Below are positions 49,995 to 61,700 of a stretch of DNA of 64,000 nt, in pieces. Origin of the DNA: Hyalella azteca (lineage: Eukaryota; Arthropoda; Malacostraca; Amphipoda; Hyalellidae). The stretch is from contig NW_025935729.1 in assembly GCF_000764305.2 (NCBI RefSeq), positions 62,001-126,000 on the forward strand. Direction: 5' to 3'. The notes beneath the pieces are model-generated. The model was not told the origin of the DNA and did no database searches. It saw only the letters and a program-made list of their open reading frames with translations. Each line of letters starts with the position of its first letter. Positions within the stretch are counted from its first letter, which is position 1. A program made the position numbers and the translations under genes.

Positions 49995-51785
49995 TAGGGT
50001 AAACGCGGTATATTCATTCTGACATCGTGGGTAATTCTGACACCTATCTAGTTTTTCCTTTATATTAAGCTTTGTCTTAGTTCCACGCATTTGTTGATGG
50101 TTGAAATAGTGATGTCATACCTTTGCGCGCCAAACTATTGCCAGAACACTAGGTTTGGGCCATCTGGCGGGAAAATGTTAAGATCCAAAGAGAGACAGTG
50201 CATGCTACCCAGTGAGATCATCGAAAAATGTGTCAAAATTGATAGTTGACCTTGCTCTACCAAATATTGATAAACTGTTTGTGTAGAAAGAATATTATGG
50301 TTTGAGACTTTTATATTCATCTGTGAGACCGTGAATAGGTATATTAGGAATCCTTTAAGTACATTTCTATTTGCTGATTTCAAGTGGTAAATAAATTAAT
50401 AGATGATAAAGTTAAGAAACGGATTTAGACACATAAAAACTAATTCCGACACAACTTGAATTGGACACACACAGCTCGTTCCAAGCTGTGTGCAAAAATT
50501 AAAATTTTCCTAATTAAAAGCTTAATAGCTGTTAATTAAAAGCCTAATTAAGTACAGCAATCCCTTGATTAGCACGGTTTTGAATACCGCGGTTTTGATT
50601 AATGCGGAAAAAAAATTTGCGACCTACCCTTAATCTACGCGGTGCCAGTTTTGATTAGCGCGACTTTTTTTTTCACAACGCATCATTTTCCCTCCTCTAG
50701 CCAGAGGTGTTACGTTCGTAATGAAAGTGTTACTTTTTGCTTATTAGATCATATGTTGTTACTTATGTTATGACTTTTGGAAAAATTCGCCATATGTTGT
50801 TACTTTATGAATTTCAGTCAATAATTCTTTAAATAAGGTCCCGTTCCGTAGGCACTCGTGCTGACTACAGAGTCGGTTTAACCACGCCTTGTCTCGTTCA
50901 TAACTTGAATGATCGAGTTCGGTAACGTTCGCCGTTAAGTGCGCCATGCCGGTGCTCTAGCCCTTTAAGCCCTGGTGTGACGAATTCGTCGCACAGAAAA
51001 TAAAAGCTTCTACCGAGAGTAATTACATGTTTGGAGTCTAGCCGCGAGTGTGACGGTAGAGTCACATGTTGTGTACTCGTTCGAACGACGTTCGATGGAG
51101 TAGGCGCGTCGCTACTGCCAGTTTAACACAAAGACTGCGCGTGATCTGAGAAGTAATTAGATTGTTTTTTTACTTTCGAAACATAATTCAGTGCATAAAG
51201 GGCTAGTTACTTGTTACCCTTCAACTGGTCAAGATCGCTGCCATATCTACTGCTCACTTTTATCAAACTACATAATTTTCCTTTCCTTTGCTATTTTTGA
51301 GGATTCATTATAATTATTCCCATATATTCTTAAGTTTGATTAGCGCGGTTTTGCTTAACACGGTAAAACTTGGGGATTTATTAACCGCGTTAATCAAGGG
51401 ATTGCTGTAGTGTTCAATATTCAATAGTGTTCTAATTCAAAGCTGTGTCGTATTCCAATACTGCTCACACAGCGATCGGAATTCGAACACAAGGATGTTG
51501 GAATTATGTATTAGTAGAGTTTGAAGCGCAGCCGGAATTCGTCTCACAACGTGCCGAATTTAGTCACACACAGCGTCGGAATATAGGGATTTGGTAGGTT
51601 TGCATTCTAAACACTTTTAAATAAATATGGCAACAGTTTGCGACTTTTCATTGTTGCTGGCTCGTAGTGCGGTGTTTTGAGAGTCACGTAAAGCAAACAG
51701 AACTTGAGTAACGCATGGTTATTTTTTATAATTTTTCATTTCCCGATGCGTCCTTAATGTGTCGGAATATACCGCTTTTACCCTA
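49995..51785. mobile_element. TA-flanked GGGTAAAC element carrying pogo copy 1
   Basis: The left end is TAGGGTAAACGCGGTATATT and the right end GAATATACCGCTTTTACCCTA, complementary to it. It is about 930 bp without the 857 bp pogo insertion. A related right end is at 53755 and left-type ends are at 49531 and 49995. Confidence 0.65.
50553..51409. mobile_element. Pogo/Tigger-like element, copy 1
   Basis: The ends are TACAGCAATCCCTTGATTAG and its reverse complement form (ATCAAGGGATTGCTGTA), flanked by TA. It lacks the transposase fragment found in copy 2 but keeps about 250 bp (50957-51230) that copy 2 has lost. Confidence 0.8.
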
Positions 51786-52380
51786 TTATGGTTTGAGACT
51801 TTTAAATACGTCGGTGAATATATTGGGAATCCTTTAACCCTTTCACAGGTAAGTTACCATATATGATCACTTGAAATCACGTCACAAAAAGCCTTACCAC
51901 GGCTTCCTGTTTGTTTTTGAGGCATCCTTATAACTCCTCAGTCAATCCCTAATTATCTGACCATCGTTCTATCTATAGCATCACCAGCTGCAAAGTCCAC
52001 AACTTGAAATATGAGCATTTAAATGAAGGTTTTGACTTGGACAATGGAATTGATGCTCTTTCCGCATTTTCTTCAAAAGGTGGAAGTATCAATTTATATA
52101 TTTATTTATTTTGGCAACTTGATTAAATTTAATCAAATTAAATTTTTATGTTTCTAATTTTTCATTTGCGTAAACTGAATTTTAATTATAAAGAAAAATT
52201 TTGTGTACTGATTGCATTTATTTAATTCTTCAAGTGCGATTTAAACCTTCAATAGGCAAAATTTGCAAAAATTCATAGAAATAAATATATTGTACGTATA
52301 ATACTTCTTACTTCCTTGAAATGGTTGCTGAAATTTTAATTTCTGGATATTTCAATGCTTGCCCGCTAAAGGGTTAAGTA

Positions 52381-53244
52381 TACAGCAATCCCTTGATTAG
52401 CACGGTTTTGAATACCGCGGTTTTGATTAATGCAGAAAAAAATTTGCGACCTACCCTTAATCTACGCGGTGCCAGTTTTGATTAGCGCGACTTTTTTTCA
52501 CAACGCATCATTTTCCCGCCTCTAGCCAGAGGTGTTACGTTCGTAACAAAAGTGTTCTTTTTGCTTATTAATTCTTATGTTGTTACTTTTGTTACGACTT
52601 GTGGAAAAATTTGGCAAATGTTGTTACTTTATGAATTTCAGCTAATAATTCTTTAAATAAGGTCCCGCTCCATAGGCACTCGTGCTGACTACAGAGTCGG
52701 TTTAACCGCGCCTTGTCTCGTTCATAACTCGAATGGTCGAGTTCGGCAATGTTCGCCGGTAAGTGCGCCATGCTGGTGCTCTAGTTACTCATTAGCCTTC
52801 AACTGGTCAAGATCGCTGCCATATCTACTGCTCATTTTTATCAAACTACATAATTTTCCTTGATAAATTACCGTCATAATTATGGACAAAAAGGGAATGC
52901 TTGAACGTAAAAATAACACTTTAGAGACTAAGCTTGAAATAATTAAGCGTTTTGATAATGGTGAAATGAAAACGAAGATTGGTGAAGACCTAGGGTTTCC
53001 CGAGTCAACAATACGCACGGGAAACAATACGTTAATTCATTCGCATTTCTTTTATTTATTTCCCCTATTATTTAGAAAAAAAATATGATGAATTTTAGTG
53101 GAAAAAAAATTATTATGTAACTTTGCTATTTTTGAGGATTCATTATAATTATTCCCATATATTCTCAAGTTTGATTAGCGCGGTTTTGCTCAACATGGTA
53201 AAACTTGAGGATTTATTAACCGCGTTAATCAAGGGATTGCTGTA
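52381..53244. mobile_element. Pogo/Tigger-like element, copy 2, with transposase fragment
   Basis: The termini and TA flanks are the same as copy 1. It carries the only trace of the transposase in this family. Confidence 0.85.
52882..53088 (+). pseudogene. CENP-B/pogo-type helix-turn-helix fragment of a transposase
   Basis: The short frame reads TLETKLEIIKRFDNGEMKTK, then IGEDLGFPESTIRT, a standard CENP-B N-terminal DNA-binding domain (EKLEIIK...G.....IA...G...STIR). After about 45 residues it runs into unrelated sequence; the DDE domain is gone. This identifies the surrounding TIR elements as pogo/Tigger superfamily. Confidence 0.8.
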
Positions 53245-53915
53245 CTTGTATTTGCTGATTTCAAGTGGTAAAAAAATTAATAGATGATTAAGTTAAGAGA
53301 CAGTTTTAGACACATGAAAACTAATTCCGACACAGCTTGGCATTAGACACACACAGCTCGTTCCGAGCTGTGTCCAAATATTAAAATTTTCTATTAAAAG
53401 CTTAATAGCTTTTAATTAGAAGCTTAATTGAAAAATTAAAATTTTTTAATTAAGCTTGTTCCGAGCTGTGTCGTATTCTGATACAGCTCACACAGGGCAT
53501 TGGAATTCCAACACAGGGCGCCGACATTACAAATTGATAGTTTGAAGTGCTGCCAGAATTAGTCTCGCAGTATCTAAAGGCTTTTAAATTAATATGGCAA
53601 CAGTTTGTGACATTTCATCGTTGCTGGCGCGTAGTGTGGTGTTTTGAGAGTGACGTAAACCAATCAGAACTCGAGTTGCGCATACGGTGATATTTTTATA
53701 GATGTTCATTTCTTGCTACGTCCTTAATGTGTCGGAATATACCGCGTTTACCCTAAGTTCAGTAAGTATGAATTATTGCAACTCATGTATTTTTGTTTGA
53801 TTGAAAATATCATGAATTGCCTTTGCTAACATGTCATTTCATGAAATTTTCAACTTTCACAAGCTGCATTACTTCAACGCTTGATGCTTCACCAAAATAT
53901 CCTGCAAAACATATT

Positions 53916-54564
53916 GTAAATGCACCATATTCTGACATTGTGGGTAATTCCGACACCCCTCAACTTTTTCCTTTATATTAAGCTTGGTCTATGTTCCATG
54001 CATGCGTAGATGGTCATCATGGATGAAATAGTGACATCATACTATTGCGCGCAAGATTTCCACAAAATGCTAGGTCTAGCAGAAAATGTTAAGATCTGCA
54101 GAGCGACAGTCCAAGTCAGCTAGCGAGAACATCAAAACGCGTATGAAAGTTGATAGTTGACTGACCTTGCTTTACTAAATAGTGATAAGCTGTTTGTGTA
54201 GAAAGAATATTATAGTTTGAGACTTTTAAATAAGTCTGTGATTCACTGACTTATTTAAAAGTCTCAAACCATAATATTCTTTCTACACAAACAGTTTATC
54301 ACTATTTAGTAAAGCAAGGTCAACTATCAACTTTCATACGCGTTTCAATGTTCTCACTAGTCACTAGTTGACTTGGACTTTCTCTCTGCGGATCGTAACA
54401 TTTTTCCGCAAGACCTAGTGTTTTGCGGAAATCTGGTGCGCAATAGTATGACATCACTATTTCAACCATCTATGAATGCATGGAACTACGACCAAGCTTA
54501 ATATAAAGGAAAAAGTTGAGGGGTGTTGGAATTACCCACAGTGACAGAATATGGTGCGTTTGCC
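53916..54564. repeat. Fold-back palindrome, about 320 bp arms, 11 nt loop
   Basis: The arms meet at TTTTAAATAAGTC / GACTTATTTAAAA with the loop TGTGATTCACT (54237-54247). The left arm starts near TGCACCATATTCTGACATTG and the right arm ends CAGAATATGGTGCG. Mismatches are scattered, so the arms have diverged since duplication or share an element end. Confidence 0.85.
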
Positions 54565-55770
54565 CTACGAATTACGATTTTGAATCGCTGTCAGAATTAG
54601 TCTCACAATATGCCGCATTTAGTCACACACAGTGTCAGAATTCAGTGATTTTGTAGATTTGAATTCTAAATGCTTTTAAATAAATATGGCAACAGTTTGT
54701 GACGTTTCATTATTGCTGGCGCATAGTGCGGTATCAAATGATATCATAGTGTGGTATCAATATCAAATGAACATGGTCTACACATATTTACAAAATGACT
54801 GGAAATTAAGATTTGCAGTTAGCAAAATAAAATCCAAAAATCACTAATAAGGGAAGAGCACCGGCCTGGTTAAGGTGAACTCAACATTACCATGCCAGCT
54901 GTAAAAATAGAGGAAATTAATAAAATAAAGGATGTATAACTTGAGAAGCTGTAATTGAAATGATTGATTAGTAATCAAGCATTGCAGGGTAAAGTAAAGG
55001 CAAGGGAATTATCAGTTAACCTTAACAAAGCAAGCAAGGGATATAGTCATGATTAAATGGAATCAAAACAATTTAAGTAAAACCAAAGAACCAAAAGGGT
55101 TTGCAAGGTGAACACAGTTGAGAATGCAATGATGGACTATTAAGTAAGTAAAGTTGACTGGTTGTTTAAAATAGGGATCATGAGAAAATGCAGTAGTATT
55201 GAATGCAATGAATCAAAGAATCATAGTAAATCAAGAACCAATGCCTTATTTACAAAAACACAAATTAATTAAAATGCAGACATAACAACATACATACAAG
55301 GGTGAACATTCACTAACCAGCATGGCTAAGCATGAGTGTTCAGGACAGTCAGACTGCTCTGTTACACAGCTGAGAGTCTGTAATCTATTTATAGCCATTT
55401 ATTTCTTGCTACGCCCTTGAGTTGATGGAATATGGTGTGTTTACCCTAGTGGCAACCAGAGATGTTTTAGAATCAGTTAATTTTTAATTTCCTAATTACC
55501 ATAAAATAGGGTTACTTTGACTCCCAGGGTAACTTTGACCAATTTTTGTTTTTTAACAAAAACCCCCAAAACTCAAAAACTATTTGACATAGAAAAATTT
55601 TGTTGATGGCCATTAAAGGCCTAATACTGAGGCTACGTAACACAATAGAAAGATTTTAAAAGTTTGCATATCTAATAGGTTAAAAAATTAAAAATGTGAC
55701 CCACAAAAGAGAGCTATTATTTAAAGCCTGTCTGAGTACCCCCCTCCAATTTTTTTATTTTTTGGTAAAA

Positions 55771-55973
55771 TACAGCAATCCCTTGATTAGCACGGTTTTG
55801 AATACCGCGGTTTTGATTAACGCGGAAAAAATATTTGCGACCTACCCTTAATCTACACGGTGCCAGTTTTGATTAGCGCGACTTTTTTTTCACAACGCAT
55901 CATTTTCCCGCCTCTAGCCAGAGGTGTTACGTTCGTAACAAAAGTGTTACTTTTTGCTTATTAGATCTTATGT
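55771..55973. mobile_element. Pogo-like element, copy 3, truncated at an adapter
   Basis: It begins TACAGCAATCCCTTGATTAG like the other copies and matches them for about 200 bp. It stops exactly where a library adapter starts, so the truncation is probably an assembly effect. Confidence 0.8.
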
Positions 55974-56011
55974 CTGTCTCTTATACACATCTAGATGTGT
56001 ATAAGAGACAG
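55974..56011. other. Nextera mate-pair junction adapter (artefact)
   Basis: A perfect 38 bp palindrome: the 19-base Tn5 mosaic end CTGTCTCTTATACACATCT followed by its reverse complement. This is the circularisation junction of mate-pair libraries, not genomic sequence. Confidence 0.97.
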
Positions 56012-56356
56012 GCCTAATACTGAGGCTACATAACACAATAGAAAGATTTAAAAAGTTTGCATATCTAATAGGTTAAAAAATTAAAAATGTGACCCACGAA
56101 AAAAAGCTATTATTTAAAGCCTGTCAGAGTACCCCCTCCAATTTTTTTATTTTTTGGTTAAATAACTCCAGGTTTTGATGCATTGTAGTAGAACTCTTCT
56201 AGTTACATATGCAAAAGACAAATTTTAGGAAAGTGTCATAGTTTGCAAATGGGGGGCGCCGCCCCCCAATGGGGTAACTTTGACCACCTAATGGCAGTCA
56301 TGACGGGGTAACATTGACCGGTTTGGAAATTAAGTTAGAATTACCATATGTAAGAC

Positions 56357-56394
56357 CTGTCTCTTATACACATCTAGATGTGTATAAGAGACAG
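56357..56394. other. Second Nextera mate-pair junction adapter (artefact)
   Basis: An identical 38 bp junction, CTGTCTCTTATACACATCT plus reverse complement, lies 383 bp after the first. The sequence between the two is therefore likely a separate read or contig fragment. Confidence 0.97.
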
Positions 56395-57706
56395 GTCTAA
56401 GATACCCCAAGAGCTGGGGTAACAAAGACCATCACTTTTTTTGAAATTACATCAAAACTATGAGAGGCAGGAGCCAGCAATTTATGGTGAGTAAAGCTAG
56501 AGTATAGACCTGTATTTTGCATGTTTCAATTTAAGTTTAACTTATCAAGTAAAAAAAATGGCATCATTTTGAAAAAAAAATGGCATCATTTTGAAAAAAA
56601 AAATGTGGTCAAAGTTACCCCATTTTATGGTACTCAAGATTTAAGCCAATATCTTAATGCATCTATTTAAGCCAATCTATTACATACATCTATTTAAGCC
56701 AATATGTATGATAATACATATGATATTGGCCTTTTAAGTATTCATGATACGTTCTGGCAAAGTATTCATGATACTTTGCCAGTCTACTTATAAGACTCAA
56801 AATTGAATGTGAGGAAGAGTCTTAAAAAAACTCTGCTTTGCCACTATGCTGCAGAACGTAAAAGCAACAATTCAACCCAAAACGTTTCCTTGAAGATTGT
56901 GTAGTTGCGGCCACGCCAAAGCGGTGAGCACTGCACTGCAGTGATGACAGACAAATGCCAGTGTTGCTATACAATTGGACTGCTTTTAGGGTAAAATTAT
57001 ATATATGGGGTAACACTGTGCACTAACACGTGAACGCAACTTAGTAAATAAGTCACGGCTTGAAGAAATGGAATCACAGCTCAGAGAAATGGAATCCAGG
57101 CAGGCAAACCCATAAAACCACAGCTCAAAAAATCCAGTCACGGCTTGCCAAGTAGATATATTCCATGCCTGATTTGATTTTGAGGCATGCAGACTGCAGA
57201 GTGCACTCAGTGTACTCATAACTCATCCATTACTAACAGTACTGCAAAGTTCTCCCCTTCCTTGGTAGATTATGTTAACTATTGATCAATGTAGAATTGT
57301 AGATGTAGAATAAATGACATTTTCTGTGACTTGTACTTGTTTTTTCTTTGTTGAAAAATTACCATATGCATATCCATACATTACTGTATTATTGATGTAA
57401 TATTACTGTATCCATGGACATGCCATTGAGCAGGGCTGGAAAAGTCCTACCTTAGCAGAAGTGCTTATTCAAAATACTATTGCCTTTCAACATTTTTTTG
57501 GGGGGATTTTTATAACTATTAAATGTATGATTTCTTAACTTACTTTATGCTACATAAATAGGACAAATGTTGAAGTTTATGGCACTATTTTTAGTTTTTC
57601 AATATTTCAATTAGTTTCACGCCTATAACATTTTTAAATTTTACACCATGGCAAACGACTCTTGATTTACCCTGCCTGTCCCTTGTAACCCCATTTGACA
57701 GTATAT

Positions 57707-58720
57707 ATGTGGCTGACACCCCACTTACCTAGCAAGAATATTGTTGATGAGGCAAAGGGCAGCTTTAAGGTGGCCAGTGAATACTGAATAGCCAGCAGTT
57801 GGCTAGCACCAACATGCTCTGGCCAAATGCTGACCACTCATGCTCAGGGGAGAGACAGAAACTGCTTGACAGCATCTGGCAAGTAATTTATGAACTTCCA
57901 CTTCTTTCATAAACCACTGGGTATGACTTGGACTCTACCCATACACAAAACTTGAAGCAAAAATTGTGGATTAATCTATGTAATTTTCACTACTTATTTT
58001 GGTTTTTATATATATATATCCAGCATAAAAAAATTTATTCCGAATCCCAAGGTACACCAATTGCTGGAGTATAAATTATAAATCACATGTGCATCACAAA
58101 AGAAAATAATTTTTTATTGTCCCGCACTTATCAAACATTGGTTAGCAAAATTAACCTCCTTTAGGTTGTTGTATTATTAAGTTGAAATCATTTATCTTGA
58201 TGCTATTCTGTGCTAATAAATAGCTGGGATAGCATTCAAATTTTTAGACCAATATCTTATTTGCAAATGGAGTTACAGCAACTGAACCTAGTGTAAAACT
58301 CCCATAAGTGAGGAGTTTAGACTTTAGAGCATTGAGCTATACCAAGCAATGTAAGCCTCATGGCAGCAGTACGCTATTTATTGATCAAATGTAGTACAAT
58401 CAGTGTTGTAAGTAGTAAGGCTACAGTATACTTGAATGATAAGAACTTGATGATCTCTATGTGACTAATCCAGCTACTTATTGCTGAGAAATTCAATCTT
58501 CTAAGTTCTGGAGACTTAACTAGGAATTAATTAAGCAGCATAAGTGCTTAGTTCAGGTTAGCAAAGTTTATACTTGTAAACAGATGCTTCATTATATCAG
58601 CTATACAAGTAGACATTGTAGACTATTCAAACAATGAAGAGACTGGAGCGTATTCTGTTGTTATGGTAAATTTGAATACACTATTGATAATGCTACCTCT
58701 TATTGCAGGAGACGGACAAC
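57707..58720 (+). other. 5' flank of the zinc-finger gene
   Basis: Non-coding and AT-rich. It ends with an apparent 3' splice site, CCTCTTATTGCAG (ends 58708), 12 bases before the ATG, so an upstream 5' UTR exon is expected. That exon and the promoter were not identified. Confidence 0.5.
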
Positions 58721-61700
58721 ATGGAGGACCATGAGGAGCAGAACAAGAAATGTGTTGTATGCGAGAACTGCAACGTGGGAGAGGTGCTGATAAAGATGCC
58801 CCTTGGAGACAGAGTCAGTGAGTACTCCAAGACTCCCCTGACGGATCTTCTTAGTGAGATTCTTAATGAGTCTATAACTCCTGAAACCATGTTGTGCAGT
58901 CAATGTCTACTTGTTCTAAATAAAAAGGACAAGCTCATGCTTTTGGAGAGGGAGTCTCCTGGACAGAAACCTAAAAGAGGCGGCAGAGGCAGACAAGGAA
59001 GTAGAGGTGGAAGAGGTGCATGTAAAGTTCCGGGAGCAATGTCTGCAAATCGAGGGTCTCGAGGACGAGGTCGGGGAAGAGGAAGAGGAAGAGGTCGCAA
59101 GCTTTCATCTTCCACAGATGTTGATGCTCTTCCAATGAAGAAATTCAAAAGTGACCAGCTATTCAGTGATAATGAAATTTTTGTTAAGACTGCCTCAAGT
59201 GATGAAATACCGTGCATCACAACAATTAAGGAAGAAATTTCATCTGATTGTGAGGCTGAGGCAGCAGAAATCTGCATACATTCTGATGCACTTTCTGAAA
59301 ACCCCAATCATGTCGAGCCAGAGGCAATTAATGATTTTATTTCTACCCTACCGTCGGAACCATTAAATTATGAATTAATCAAGTCGGAAATCTTGGTTGA
59401 TGGAAACGAGAGCGTAGTACCTGTGCGATGTATTGACGAAAATGAAGTGGCTGAGCCACGAGCTGTACATGTTGTCTGTAGCACTGAAGAATCGTTTCCT
59501 ACATCTAGCCTTGCCTCCATCTCTTCTGATGACAATGATGATAGCTTCTTGGACAGGTCGTTGTTAGTATCAAATGCATCTGATGCGTACCCACATAGCA
59601 TTTCTGTTGTTGATGGTTCTACTCCCATCCAGAATGGAACCGACTCAGTAACTGTTGAAATAAATGGTCAACAAATGTTGGATCATGGCTTCAATATGGA
59701 AACTGAACGCTGCATTGAATCTGAAATTACCAATACTGTTTTAGAAGTACCAAGCTTTCATAACGAGCCATCAATCTCTACAATCAAAGAAGAAATTATC
59801 ACTGTGATTGGAGAAAATGGCTCTGAATTATTGGGCAATCCAACTGACGAGCTCCCTGACAGTGATGTGAACTTTTCCTCAGGCTCAATTTTTTCTTGCA
59901 ATCTTTGTTCCAGTAGCTTTACGACTGCAGAAGCCATGCGCCAGCATCACGTAAAAGTTCACAACAAATTGCGCCGTGTTCAATGCAACCATTGCTCTTT
60001 CTTCTCTTCTGAGTTCACTGTTGTTGAGGACCACATGAAAAATGTACATCAAGTTCCTTGTCAACATTTCTGCAAATTCTGTGATGCTGCTTTCATATTG
60101 ATGGAACTTTACAAGAACCACATCAAAGTTGTGCATAAAGCAAAGCCTAAAATTTATGATAAAATTGCCTCTTACCACCCTCGAAAACGAAGATTCGTGT
60201 GTCCGATCTGCAAAGATTCTTTTATTAGCGAAAAAGAGTTGTCTCTTCACAACAAGATGATTCATGGCGGCCAGAAATATCAGTGTGAGTCATGTAGTTT
60301 CAAGTGTACAAGTCTTAAAACACTGTCTCGCCATGACGCTGCTGTCCATAAGAAGAGCAACATGCTTTTTCATGCGTGCACCGAGTGTAAAATGGAGTTT
60401 GGTAGTGAAATCTTATTGGAGCAACATTGCATTGATGCGCATGATTGTGAGAAAACTCAACGCTGTAATTTTTGTGGTGACGTTTTCGCGACATCATCTA
60501 TGCTTAAATTTCACAAAAAACAGCACAACCCATTCTGTTGTCCTTTTTGTAATTTGGGCTTCAAAAAGCGAGAGAATATGAACACACATTTGATTAATGT
60601 ACACAATAATGACTTGCCTAACCTGAAAACTCCCTCAGTTGATCTGGCAGTCCAATCTACCATTGTTTTTGCTGAAACCCCGTCTATAAACCCTGATATG
60701 TCAAGTTCTGTTGTGCTAGCTACAGACAATTTCAAAGTTCCATCAAAACCTGAGAAGAATGGACATGAAACCTCAAAAAAACAACGTAACACAACTAAGA
60801 AAAATCAGGTCCCCAAGCTAGATTCTCCAACTCGTCCATACGACCAAGATGTGGCTCGTGAATATCTGAAGACGCTGCGTGGTACAGCTTATAATGTGAA
60901 AGTAGAGTGCATATTTTGTTCTAAAGAAATCACTGCTGGGCATATTCGCGCGCACTTCAAGAGACACGCTGGAGAAGCACCCTACGCCTGTCAGTTCTGC
61001 GATAAGGTGGGCTGTCAGTCCACAAACATGCGCAAGCACATGCGTACAAAGCACCCTGAACTTTTCCACCTCGTAGGAACCAAAACGCCAAAGAAGAAGC
61101 CAGTGCAGTGCGAGTTTTGTGATCAAGTCTTTGTAGGTGTGGATGAATGTGAGACTCATTTATGGGAACATATGACCCAGAAGAATTATGAGTGTTCCCA
61201 CTGCAAATCTAGATTTGGTTCAATGAATAATCTGAAGGAACACTTTAAAACTCATTACTTTCAAGAGCGCAAAGTATGTCCTCATTGCCAAAATAGAAAG
61301 TTCATAAATATTGGGTTTTACAATGAGCACTTGGAAAATTGCAAGAATCAGTGGAAATGCCCCATATGCTCGAATTGTTGCATGAATGAAAACTCCTATC
61401 GAAAGCACCTGAAATTTGTTCACGGTAGCGATGACAACGTAAAGTATGTGTGCCCTGAACCTGACTGTGGCCGAGAGTTTTTCGAAAAACATCGTTATGA
61501 CGACCATTGTATTACACATGACACTGAAAGGCGCTTCCAGTGCCCTCAGTGCCCGAAGAAATTCAAACGAAGACGCCCCATGGTTGATCATATAAAGTAC
61601 AAGCACGATGGTGCCAGGTGCTCTACTTGTGACATGGCCTTTGTTTCACTTGAAGAACTCATTCAGCATCGAAGCAGTTCTCACCTTTCTAGCTTTCATC

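Larger units (their letters stand above)
55497..56632. mobile_element. TIR element of the GGGTAACTTTGACC type, interrupted
   Basis: The left end is TACCATAAAATAGGGTTACT and the right end reversed is TACCATAAAATGGGGTAACT. Subterminal copies of GGGTAACTTTGACC occur at about 55528 and 56274. It contains pogo copy 3 and both junction adapters, and an internal block (from 55619) is repeated from 56012. Confidence 0.7.
49208..57706. mobile_element. Nest of TIR-type DNA transposon remnants
   Basis: The outer ends match as inverted repeats: ACCGTCAAACGGGGTAATAA at the left and, reversed from the right, ACTGTCAAATGGGGTTACAA. Inside lie a second inverted pair (49485-49590 and about 55395-55493, sharing GATT..AAAA.ATCTCTGGTT and GCCACTAGGGTAAAC), several GGGTAAACGCGGTATATTC ends, three pogo-like copies, a fold-back palindrome and a GGGTAACTTTGACC element. 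Many insertions are flanked by TA. No intact transposase is present. Confidence 0.65.
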
